Shown here: piece by piece, positions 51,691-59,997 of the stretch
Layout: each line of letters starts with the position of its first letter
Numbering within the stretch: position 1 is the stretch's first letter
From: Gaiellasilicea sp963829845
Lineage (GTDB): Bacteria; Actinomycetota; Thermoleophilia; Gaiellales; Gaiellaceae
DNA: 59,997 nt
Direction of reading: 5' to 3'
Assembly: GCA_963829845.1 (NCBI GenBank)
Contig: CAWHKD010000008.1
Span: 1-59,997 of the forward strand
The notes under the pieces: generated by a model
What the model was told of the DNA's origin: nothing
The model's input: only the letters and a program-made list of their open reading frames with translations
The model's database searches: none
Position numbers and translations under genes: made by a program

Positions 51691-53953
51691 TCAACGGTCC
51701 GACCGTACCGAGATCCGGCGACCGTCCGACTCGAGCACGACGCGGCCGTCCTCGTCGGTGCGGTACAGCCGCAGGCCCGGGCTCTCGCGGAGCGCAGCCA
51801 GCGTCGACGGCGTCGGGTGGCCGTAGTCGTTGTCACGCCCGCACGAGATGACCGCGACAACGGGACGCAGCTCGCGCAACTCGCCCGCAAGCCCGGGATC
51901 CGCAGACCCGTGGTGAGCGACCTTCAGGATCTCGACCCGCCGCGAAAGCAACCGCGCCGTCACCTCGGTTTCGGCATCGGCCGTCAGCAGTGTGTCGACC
52001 TCGCCATAGGTGGCGAGCAGGACGACCGGGAGCAGATTCGGATCCTCGCTCGCCCTTCCCGCCCGGTCAGGCCAGAGGACGCGGATCCGAAGGCGGCCGA
52101 GCCGGAACGCGTCGCCGGCGCGGGTCTCGACGATCGGCACTGCGCGGTCCGACGCTTCCGATAGGGCGTCGCGCTCGAACGGGCCTGAAACTGCGAGCCT
52201 CGGATCGAGGACGCGATCGACGAGCAAGCGCCGGATGACCGCCTCCGCGCCGCCGATGTGGTCGCGCTGCGGGTGCGTGAGGACGACGGCGGCGAGCCGC
52301 CGCACGCCGAGCCCGCGCAGCTGGCGAGCGACATCCGCCTCCGGCGGCCCCTGGTCGACGAGCACCGCACCCTCCGGCACCTGGAGCAGGATCGCGTCGC
52401 CCTGGCCGACATCGAGGAACGTGATCCGCAGGCCAGTCGGCGGCGGTAGGTGCCCCTCCGGAAGCAGCTGCCAGGCGAGCAGCCCCGGTAGCGCCGCCGC
52501 GATGCTCGCAACTGCCAACCGCCGTCGCCATACCGGCAAACGCTGGAGGGCGAGCAGCGCCACCGGCGTTCCGAGCAGAAGGACCACGGCCGTCGCCGAT
52601 CCGACCTGCGCAAACGGCAGCCCGCCGATCAGTTGCGCACATGCGGCGATGTAGGCCGCGAGCCATCCGTTCAGCCAGCCGAGTGCGAGCGCGACACTGG
52701 GCAGAACCGGCTCGATCAGGGAGCCGACGAGCGCGATCCCGAGCAGCGGTCCGATCGCGAGCGTGACGAGGGCGTTCGCCGGCAGCGAGTAGACAGGGAC
52801 GCTGCCGAACTGGAGCCACAGGATCGGTGCCGTCGCAGCGCCGCACGCGGTTGAGACGGCGAGAGCCTCTCGAAGCCAGTTCGTGAGTGGATAGCCCTCG
52901 AGCGCCGACCGGAGCCGCGGCACGAGCAGGAAGATCGAGCCGACGGCTGCGAATGAGAGCTGGAATCCAGGCTCGAGCAGGCTCGCCGGCGTCCACGCGA
53001 GCAGCACGACGGCGCCGAGGGCGAGGAAGTGCCAGCGGTCGCGCGGCCGCGAGAGCAGCCATGCGAGCGAGGCGAGTCCACCCGCGACGCCTGCACGCAC
53101 GACCGAGGGCTGCCAGCCGACCGCCAGCACGTATGCCGCGATCGCGGCGATCGCCACCGCCTCGGCCGCCAGCCGCGGGATTCCCAAGAGCCACGCCAGC
53201 CCGAGGACGCCCAGCGCCAGGAACGTGATGTTCTGGCCCGACACGGCGAGCAGGTGGTAGAGCCCCGACGCCTTGAAGTCGTCGCGAAGCTCCTCCGTCA
53301 GCCCCTCGTCCTCGCCGAGTACGATCCCGGCCAGCACGGCGTGTCGCTCACCTTCGAGTCCAGGCGCGATCGCCGCCGCTACATGCGTCCGAAGCCGATC
53401 CGAGACACCGCCGATGCCGCCGCGGCGGCCGACGATCCGCCAGTCGCGCCCGTGGAGGACGACGTGGACGCCGCGGCGTGCGAGCCAGCCGCGCTCGTCG
53501 AAGCCCTCCTCGGAGCCTCGTGGCGCGGCAACGGTCGCTCGTAGCTCGAGGATGGCCCCTTGAGGCGGCGATCGGCCGAGCGGCAACTCGAGCAGCACCC
53601 GTTCCCGAAGCGAGCGCTCGCCGAAGCGACGAACCTCCGCTGGAAGCCGCAACGCAAACGTCGATCGGCGTACCGGCGCGGTCACGACCGCCGTGACGGC
53701 GCGCGGACTGCCCGATCGCCGGCGTGAGGACACTGCTCTCGAACGCTTCGAGCCGCAGGCTCCCCCACCACCAGCCGGCGAGCAAGAGCGCGAACGCACA
53801 CGCCGGTAGCCGAGCGCGGGGGCTGCCCGCAGCGAGCACCGCCGCGGCGACGAGCGCCGCGACGACGAGCGACGGCGCGCGCACCGCGTTCGCGAACGCG
53901 AGGCCGAGGCCTGTCGTGAGCACGAGGAGCGTCGGCCAGGCGCGCTCGATCAG
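51691..53953 (-). CDS. comEC: ComEC/Rec2 competence DNA channel (frameshifted)
   Basis: About 754 residues in two frames. The N-terminus (IERAWPTLLVLTTGLGLAFANAVRAPSLVVAALVAAAVLAAG) and the following LRLEAFESSVLTPAIGQS lie in one frame, the remainder from AVTAVVTAPVRRSTFALRLPAE in another, with one missing base near 53713. Then GIVLGEDEGLTEELRDDFKASGLYHLLAVSGQNITFL (competence domain) and the C-terminal metallo-beta-lactamase domain FLDVGQGDAILLQVPEG, LTHPQRDHIGG, VAHHGSADP. Start is probably a CTG at 53951-53953 overlapping the comEA TGA. Transports single-stranded DNA across the membrane. Confidence 0.9.
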
Positions 53954-54506
53954 GGGGACACCACGTCTCGCAGCTGCTCGACGCGGGCGGGGCCGATCCC
54001 GGGGATCGCGTCGAGATCCTCGACCGAGCGAAAGCCGCCGTGCTCGGTGCGGTAGTTGAGGATCTTTTGAGCCGTGACCGGCCCGATGCCGGGGAGCGAG
54101 TCGAGTTCGGCTGCGGTCGCCGAGCTGAGGCTGACACGACGGCCCGTGGTGTCGCCGCCACCTCCCGGGACTCGCCTCGGTACGAGCACCTGCAGCCCGT
54201 CCGCGAGCGGGGCGGCGAGGTTGATGGCAGCGGTGTCGGCCGGCGCGGTCGCGCCGCCCGCACGGGCGACCGCATCGGCGACGCGTTTGCCCTCGGCCAG
54301 CCGGTAGAGGCCGGGCCGCCGAACGGCGCCCGCGACATGGACGACGAGCTTCGGGCCGCCGCCGCCGGCTCGGCGACGAGAGCCTGGGGCGGCTCCTCGG
54401 CGGCGGCGCCCGCGCCGGCCAACGTGCGTCCGGCCACGGCCAGCAGCGCGAGCGCGGCTGCCGCGAGGACGAGCGCACGCCGGCGCGACACGGGCAGGGA
54501 GGGCAT
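53950..54506 (-). CDS. comEA: ComEA, competence DNA-binding protein (frameshifted)
   Basis: About 186 residues. The signal/membrane segment MPSLPVSRRRALVLAAAALALLAVAG lies in one frame; after the Gly/Ala run near 54365 (one missing base) it continues as PKLVVHVAGAVRRPGLYRLAEGKR (SLBB domain) and the helix-hairpin-helix part ELDSLPGIGPVTAQKILNYRTEHGGFRSVEDLDAIPGIGPARVEQL. Binds double-stranded DNA at the cell surface for uptake via ComEC. The start ATG is at 54504-54506. Confidence 0.9.
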
Positions 54507-54576
54507 GCCTGGAGCGTGCCGGGACAACGGTCACGGAGGGTGAACGCCTCCGCAACATTTGTGTGCCGGATTCGCG

Positions 54577-57002
54577 CTAGACGACGAAGTTGACGAGCTT
54601 GCCGGGGACGACGATCGTCCTCCGCGGCTCGCCGCCGTTGAGGTGCGCCTGCACCCGCTCAGATGCCCGCGCCAGCACGACCAACTCCTCCTCGGAGGTC
54701 GACACCGGCACCTGCAGGCGGTCGCGCAGCTTCCCGTTCACCTGCAGCACGATCTCGACGGTCTCGCGCTCGAGCATCGCCTCGTCCGCCGCGGGCCACG
54801 GCTCCTCCCAGAGCCGCTCCCCGCCGAGTCGCTCCCACAACTCCTCGGCGACGTGCGGCGCGTACGGCTGGATCAGCGAGACCGCCGTCTCGGCGGCGAA
54901 GCGCGCGTCACGGCCGCCGGTGTCCCGCGAGAGCTCGTTGACGAGCTCCATCACGGCCGAGATCCCGGTGTTGAACGCGAAGCGCCGGCCGACGTCGTCC
55001 GTCACCTTGGCGATCGTCTCGTGCGCCTTCCGTGCGAGCGCGCCGTCCTTCCGGCTCGCCCGCCGGGCGCACGCTCGACGACCTCGTTGACGACCCGCCA
55101 CAGCCGACGGACGAAGCGCGACATGCCCTCCGCCGCCTCCTCCGTCCACTCCATGTCCTGGTCGGCAGGCCCGAGGAAGAGGATGCAGAGCCGGCCGGCG
55201 TCCGCGCCGTAGCGTTCGATCACCGCGTCCGGCCCAGCCGCCGCACCCGAGCGCTTCGAGATCTTCTTCCCGCCGGTCGTCACCCAGCCGTTCGAGAAGA
55301 AGCTCGCGAACGGCTCCCGGAAGCCGATGTAGCCCAGGTCGTTCAGCACCTTCATCCAGAAGCGTGCGTAGATCATGTGCATCGTCGCGTGGTCGACGCC
55401 GCCGATGTAGAGGTCGACCGGGTTCCAGTAATCGACGGGCGCGCGGTCGAACGGAGCCGCTGTCGTTGTCCGGGTCGCAGTAGCGGAGGAAGTACCAGGC
55501 CGAGTCGACGAACGTGTCCATCGTCTCCGTCTCGCGGCGTGCCTCGCCGCCGCAGCGCGGGCACGTCGTCCGCACCCAGTCCTCTGCCTGTGCGAGCGGC
55601 GGCTGGCCTTTCGGCTTGTAGTCCTCGACGTCCGGGAGCACGACCGGCAGCTCGTCGTCCGGCACCGGCACGATCCCGTCGGTGTCGCAGTAGACGACCG
55701 GGATCGGGCAGCCCCAGTAGCGCTGGCGCGAGAAGCCCCAATCGCGCAGCCGGTAGTTGACGGCAAAGCGGCCGCGTTCCTCCTCCGCAAGCTGCTCGAC
55801 GATCCGCCTGCCGCCATCCGGCGCCGGCAGCCCGTCGAACTCGCCGGAGTTGACGAGCACGTCGTCCTCCGAGTGGGAGACGTACGGCAGCACGGCCTCC
55901 CCCTCCGCCGGCCGGATCACCTGGCGCACCGGCAGGCCGAACGTCTGAGCGAAGTCGTAGTCGCGCTGGTCGTGGGCGGGGACGGCCATGATCGCGCCGG
56001 TGCCGTAGTCGGTGAGGACGTAGTCGGCGACGTAGATCGGGATCCGCTCGCCGTTGACCGGGTTGACCGCGTGCAGGCCCGTGAAGACACCCGTCTTCTC
56101 GACCGCAGCCGCGCGCTCCTCCGTCTTCTTCGCCGAGGCGTGGCGCACGTACGCCTGCACCTCCTCCGACTCGATCCGCGGAACCAGCTCGTGCTCAGGT
56201 GCGAGCACGAAGAACGTCGCTCCGAAGAGCGTGTCCGGCCGTGTGGTGAAGACGGTGACGTCCTCGCCCCACTCCTCGATCCGGAAGTCGAGCTCGGCGC
56301 CCTCGGAGCGCCCGATCCAGTTCCGCTGGCGCGCCTTGATCGAGTCGGGCCAGTCGACCGTTGCGAGGTCGTCGAGCAGCGCGTCGGCGTAGTCGGTGAT
56401 CCGGAAGAACCATTGCTCCATCAGGCGGGACTCGACGAGCGCGCCGCAGCGCTCGCACGTGCCGTCGGCGAGCACCTGCTCGTTCGCGATCACGGTCTGG
56501 TCGTTCGGGCACCACTTCACCGGCGCGCCCTTGCGGTAGGCCAGCCCCTGCTCGAGGAAACGGAGGAACTGCCACTGCTGCCAGCGGTAGTAGCGCGGAT
56601 CGTGGGTCGAGATCTCCCGCTCCCAGTCGAGCCACCACCCCATCCGGCGCATCGTCCGGCGGATGTTGACGATGTTGCGCTCGGTGGTCTCGCGCGGGTG
56701 CCCGCCCTCCTTGATCGCGTTGTTCTCGGCCGGCAGGCCGAAGGCATCCCAGCCCATCGGATGGAGGACGTTCAGGCCGTTGCGGCGCCGGAAGCGCATG
56801 ACGACGTCGCCGATCGTGTAGACGAGCAGGTGCCCCAGGTGCAGCGAGCCGGACGGGATACGGGAGCATCTCGAGCGACGTAGCTCTTGGCCCGGTCGGC
56901 CGCGTCCGGGTCGGCCGGGTTGTCGACGTGCCATGCGCGCGCGTCGTCCCAGACGCGCTGCCACTTCTCCTCGATCGTCTTCGGGTCGTACGTCTCGCTC
57001 AT
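54577..57002 (-). CDS. leuS: Leucyl-tRNA synthetase (three frameshifts)
   Basis: Start ATG at 57000-57002 (MSETYDPKTIEEKWQRVW). HIGH site in SLHLGHLLVYTIGDVVMRF after a break near 56870; the editing domain has YGTGAIMAVPAHDQRD; FVDSAWYFLRYCDPDN; after a break near 55455, GVDHATMHMIYARFW and GKKISKRSG (KMSKS) follow; after a break near 55065 the anticodon-binding domain (SAVMELVNELSR, IQPYAPHVAEELWERLGG, LQVNGKLRDRLQVPV) ends KLVNFVV. The synthetase is thus complete in sequence but disrupted in frame, most likely by sequencing error near the contig end. An attenuator-like leader precedes it. Confidence 0.93.
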
Positions 57003-57018
57003 CGCGGTCTCCGGGTAC

Positions 57019-57060
57019 AAAAAAGCCTCTCGTTCGAGAGGCTCGTGGGAAGCTCTCGCG
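57019..57060 (-). promoter_or_regulatory. Attenuator-like leader upstream of leuS
   Basis: On the minus strand a terminator hairpin GCCTCTC-GAAC-GAGAGGC followed by six T (plus-strand positions 57019-57042) lies 17 bases before the leuS ATG. The upstream segment CGAGAG (plus-strand 57053-57058) could pair instead with CTCTCG of the terminator stem, making an exclusive anti-terminator. T-box consensus is not seen. Confidence 0.6.
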
Positions 57061-57115
57061 GCTCGTCGCCGCGCTGGCTTCCTGCTCTAGGAAAGAAGCT
57101 GCTTCACTTGCGCCC

Positions 57116-58376
57116 ATGCTAGCACTGTTCCCGGGCGGAACCAGGGTCGCGGCGGGCGTGCTGGAGCTCGACGGGATCGCCCGTGACCGAGCTGGCAGAG
57201 CGGTTCGGGACGCCGCTCGTCGTCTACGCCGAGGACGCGCTGCGCGAGCGCGCGCGGATGTTCCAGCGCGCCGTTCCGGAGGCGCTCGTCGTCTACGGGA
57301 CGAAGGCCTTCCCGAACGTCGCGCTGATGCGCCTGCTCGCCGAGGAGGGGCTCGGAGCGGACGTCTCCACACTCGGCGAGCTCACCTTCGCGCAGCGGGC
57401 GGGCATCGCGGGCGAGCGCCTGCTCGTGCACGGGAACAACAAGTCGGACGAGGAACTGCGCGCGGCGGCCGAGGCCGGCGCGCTCGTCGTCCTCGACGCG
57501 CCCGACGAGCCGGCGCGCGCGGCCGCCGCCGGCGTGCGTCGCGTCCTCGTCCGCGTCACGCCCGGGGTCGAGGCGGAGACGCACGAGTCGATCCGCACCG
57601 GCCACCGCGGCTCCAAGTTCGGGCTCGACGAAGACGACGCAGTCGAGGCGGTCCGCGCCGCGCGGGACGCCGGGCTCGACGTCGAGGGGTTGCACGTCCA
57701 CGTCGGCTCGCAGCTCGCCGACGTGCGCGCGCATCTGCTCGCGGTGGCGCTGCTCGCCCAGTTCGCCGACCGCTGCCGGAGCGAGCTCGACTGGCTGCCG
57801 CGGACGATCGACATCGGCGGCGGCTTCGGGATCCGGCACGTCCAGGCGGAGCTGGAGCCGCCGGTGGAGGAGCTCGTCCGTACGGTCGCCGCCGCGGTCG
57901 CCCGCGACTGGACGAAGCGCGGGCTGGACGCACCGCGCCTCATCGTCGAGCCCGGGCCGTGCGCTCGTCGGGCCGACGGCATTCACGCTCTACCGCGTCG
58001 GCGCGGTGAAGCGCGCGGGCGACCGCCGCTACGTCGCGATCGACGGGGGCATGTCCGACAACCCGCGGCCGCAGCTCTACCAGGCGCAGCTACACGGCCC
58101 TGCTCGCGAACCGGGCCGACGAGGAGCCGGACGACGTGTTCACGATCGCGGGCAAGCACTGCGAGTCGGGCGACGTGCTGATCGAGCGCGCCGAGCTGCC
58201 CGGAGCCGCGGCGCGGCGACCTGATCGCCGTTCCCGCCACCGGCGCGTACACGCTCGGGATGGCGTCGAACTACAACGGCGTCCCGCGGCCCGCGGCAGT
58301 GCTCGTCGGCGGCGGCGACGCGCGGCTGATCCGCCGCCGCGAGACCGTCGACGACCTGCTCGAGCTCGAGCTCTAG
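57116..58376 (+). CDS. lysA: Diaminopimelate decarboxylase (frameshifted)
   Basis: PLP enzyme, last step of lysine synthesis. The ATG at 57116 begins MLALFPGGTRVAAGVLELDGIA; one extra C near 57180 moves the frame to TELAERFGTPLVVYAEDALR. The PLP lysine lies in VVYGTKAFPN, then EGLGADVSTLGEL, GLHVHVGSQ, DIGGGFG and EPGR. Breaks near 57968, 58092 and 58205 are bridged by ALVGPTAFTLYRVGAVKR, YVAIDGGMSDNPRPQLYQ, IAGKHCESGDVLIE and IAVPATGAYTLGMASNYNG, so the intact gene should be about 420 residues. Its stop overlaps that of the opposing regulator in CTAG. Confidence 0.9.
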
Positions 58377-59228
58377 CCGGCGACACCTGCTCCGCCGCCT
58401 CGAGCGGCCGACCCCTCGAGAGACGAGCGCACCCGTCGAGCTGCCCGCGCCCCCGCGCCGCCGACCCAGACGGCGGTACGCGGCGTCGCGGAGGCGCGGC
58501 GGCGTCCGCCACGCCCTCGAGCCGTGCCGGGTCCGCGACGGCGAGAGACGAGCGCCTCCGGCTCGAGCCGCGCCACCGTCTCGACGATCGTGTCAGGCGG
58601 CGTGTCGGCTCCGAGGAACGTGATCCGCCAGCCGTGCTCGCGGAGTGCGAGCCCGAAGATCGACGAGCCCGAGGTCGTGCCGCTCGCCCGGCGGGCACGC
58701 GAGCACCGCGCGCGGGCCCGAGCCGCGGTCCCACCCGCGCGCAAGGCCGAGCAGGCGACCGCGGAGCAGGTTCGAGGCGAAGTGCTCCTGCGCGACGGTG
58801 ATTTCGCCGCGCTCCCAGCCGCTCGCCGAGCTCGTGCAGGAGCGGCAGGACGACGTCGGCCGAGCACGGCTCTCGTGGAGTAGTCGGCCAGCAGGCGGTC
58901 GAACGCGGCGTGCGCGGCGGCGTCGTCGAGCTGCTCGAGTGCGCGGCGGAGCTCGGCAGCGGCAGCCGCCGCCGGCGCAACCTCCGCCAGGGCGGGTGGC
59001 TCGGAGCGCGCCTGCCTGGCCGCCTCGGCCGCCGAGAGCCCCGCTCCGAGCAGCTCCCGCATCCGTCGCACGCGCTGGACGTCGTCCTCCGAGTAGAGCC
59101 GGTAGCCGCCGGCGAGTGCGCTCCGGCGTGAACAGGCCGTAGCGCCGCTCCCACGCCCGCAGGAGCTCCGTCGCGACGCCGGTGCGCCGGGCGAGCTCGC
59201 CGATCCGCAGCTGTGCTGCTCCCTCCAT
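58373..59228 (-). CDS. carH: CarH/LitR-type B12-dependent MerR-family photoreceptor (multiple frameshifts)
   Basis: The ATG at 59226-59228 starts MEGAAQLRIGELARRTGVATELLRAWERRYGLFTP, a MerR DNA-binding domain; after a break near 59110 it continues AGGYRLYSEDDVQRVRRM. The helical bundle ends DVVLPLLHELGE, then WERGEITVAQEHFASNLL, containing the W-x9-EH pattern of CarH, and GPRAVLACPPGERHDLG, with the ExHxxG cobalamin motif, then LGADTPPDTIVETVARLEPEALV. CarH-type proteins use adenosylcobalamin as light sensor and repress in the dark. Breaks near 59110, 58870, 58815, 58665 and about 58540 need sequencing. It is divergent from the DUF378-fasciclin operon. Confidence 0.85.
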
Positions 59229-59235
59229 GCCGACA

Positions 59236-59323
59236 TCGTACAGACTTTGGACAAAGATTTGACAACCGTGGTGCTGGTGCGCTAGATTCCTTGGACAAAC
59301 ATTGAACAACTATTGAACAGGGA
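59236..59323. repeat. Ladder of 11-bp direct repeats, probable CarH operator
   Basis: Eight consecutive 11-bp units in register. Good matches to TTGnACAAnnA: TCGTACAGACT (59236), TTGGACAAAGA (59247), TTTGACAACCG (59258), then two degenerate units (59269, 59280), then TTGGACAAACA (59291), TTGAACAACTA (59302), TTGAACAGGGA (59313). CarH tetramers are known to bind 11-bp direct repeats. The array overlaps the promoter of the DUF378 operon. Confidence 0.8.
59259..59288 (+). promoter_or_regulatory. Promoter of DUF378-fasciclin operon
   Basis: -35 TTGACA (59259-59264), an 18-base spacer, then -10 TAGATT (59283-59288). The start would be near 59295, inside the second cluster of 11-bp repeats, so a bound CarH tetramer would occlude RNA polymerase. 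Confidence 0.7.
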
Positions 59324-59333
59324 GGGATCGCAC

Positions 59334-59571
59334 ATGAAGAAGCTCGACATCCTCGCCGCCGCGCTCGTGATCGTCGGCGGGCTCAACTGGGGCCTCGTGG
59401 CGCTGGCGGAGTTCGACCTCGTCGCCGCCGCTCGTCGGCCTCGAGTTCGGCGAGACGAACGCCCTCAGCCGCATCGTCTACGGCCTCGTCGGCCTCGCCG
59501 CCGTCTACCAGATCGCCCAGCAGGCGGCCATCCGCCGCCGCTGGTCCTCGCAGACCGCCCTCACTGCCTGA
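59334..59571 (+). CDS. DUF378 small membrane protein (frameshifted)
   Basis: About 79 residues. MKKLDILAAALVIVGGLNWGLVALAEFDLVAA is the DUF378 N-terminal helix with its conserved GGLNWGL. One extra G near 59430 breaks the frame; it resumes as VGLEFGETNALSRIVYGLVGLAAVYQIAQQAAIRRRWSSQTALTA, the second helix. GGGAGGG precedes the ATG. Function unknown; co-transcribed with the fasciclin gene. Confidence 0.85.
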
Positions 59572-59597
59572 ACCCCTCTCGAAAGGAGTGGACCGAC

Positions 59598-59997
59598 ATG
59601 ACACGTTTCACCATCACCGCCCTAGCGGCACTCGCCCTCGCGGTGCCGGCCGCCACCGCGGCGCCTGTCCGCCAGGAAGCGGCTCCGTCGATCGCGGGCA
59701 TCGCCGCGTCGTCGCCGCAGTTCTCGACGCTGCTGTCGCTCGTCAAGAAGGCCGGCCTCGCCGGCACGCTGTCGAAGCCGGGTGCGTACACCGTCTTCGC
59801 ACCAACGAACGCCGCCTTTGCCAAGGTGCCGAAGGCGACGCTGACCGCGCTGGCGAAGAACCCGGCCCAGTTGAAGCGCGTCCTCCTCTACCACGTCGTC
59901 GCCGGGAAGGTCACCGCTGCGCAGGTGGTGAAGCTGAGCTCGGCGAAGACGCTCGCCGGCCCGACGGTGAGTATCCGCGTCACGGGCAAGACCGTGC
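59598..59997 (+). CDS. Fasciclin (FAS1) domain secreted protein, 3'-truncated by the window end
   Basis: The ATG at 59598 has GAAAGGAG 9-10 bases upstream. A signal peptide (MTRFTITALAALALAVPAATAA) is followed by a FAS1 domain: SPQFSTLLSLVKKAGLAGTLSKPGAYTVFAPTNAAFAKVPKATLTAL and VLLYHVVAGKVTAAQV. The YTVFAPTN H1 motif and the HVV H2-type motif are clear. FAS1 proteins mediate adhesion or polymer interactions. The gene runs off the window, so its end is not seen. Confidence 0.92.
   Translation, partial: MTRFTITALAALALAVPAATAAPVRQEAAPSIAGIAASSPQFSTLLSLVKKAGLAGTLSKPGAYTVFAPTNAAFAKVPKATLTALAKNPAQLKRVLLYHVVAGKVTAAQVVKLSSAKTLAGPTVSIRVTGKTV

Noticed and set aside
57003..57115. T-box leader for leuS
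   Set aside because: No match to the T-box core AGGGTGGNACCGCG; the region is better described as a terminator with an alternate pairing.

Overview
This 60-kb window is very GC-rich, uses GTG (and some TTG/CTG) starts freely, and is packed with genes overlapping by ATGA/GTGA junctions. High-GC actinobacterial-style gene content is everywhere: large NAD-glutamate dehydrogenase, PPi-type phosphofructokinase, BpsA-type branched polyamine synthase with SpeD, CarH-type B12 regulator, and hemW-hrcA-dnaJ and era-cdd-phoH blocks. I infer a deep actinobacterial lineage such as class Thermoleophilia (Gaiellales-like); there is no rRNA in the window to prove it.

Layout. 0.1-5.5 kb: branched-chain amino acid ABC operon on the minus strand (binding protein, then an intra-operon terminator, livH, livM, livG, livF). 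5.5-10.4 kb: tRNA-Leu(CAA), a divergent pair of a DUF4231/SLATT-like 2TM protein and a TIR-TM-WD40 protein (possible immune or cell-death module), then a secreted InlB-B-repeat protein. 10.4-20.3 kb: PPi-type pfk, a membrane/spermidine-synthase-like fusion, a degenerate TrpC-like barrel, a secreted BNR protein, a WYL regulator divergent from a DUF1579 pair, branched polyamine genes (bpsA, speD), a truncated haemoglobin fusion and an alpha/beta hydrolase. 20.3-24.6 kb: deoC plus two ALDH-family genes joined by a 28-codon membrane ORF, then a zinc peptidase. 24.6-32.2 kb: a haloperoxidase-like secreted protein, the giant NAD-GDH, and an orphan T4 gp19-like tail-tube gene with a partner. 32.2-37.6 kb: era, cdd, a DgkA-PAP2 fusion, an SDR, ybeY, phoH and a lipoprotein. 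37.6-40.8 kb: a remarkable fusion of a ClpB-type double AAA+ ATPase with a release-factor-like module lacking the GGQ domain. 40.8-54.5 kb: yqeY, hinT, mtaB, prmA, dnaJ, hrcA, hemW, lepA and murJ, then rpsT, holA, comEC and comEA. 54.6-60 kb: leuS with an attenuator-like leader, lysA, and a CarH/LitR-type photoreceptor divergent from a DUF378-fasciclin operon whose promoter sits in a ladder of 11-bp repeats.

Two intergenic palindromic elements (15.2 and 35.6 kb) share conserved internal motifs while every difference in the apical stem is compensated, the mark of a structured RNA or palindromic repeat family.

Caution: many genes in the first 1.3 kb and last 6.3 kb are broken by one-base indels, several in homopolymers, while 20-53 kb is clean. 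This looks like poor sequence quality near contig ends rather than real gene decay, so broken genes are given as whole loci with the probable break positions.
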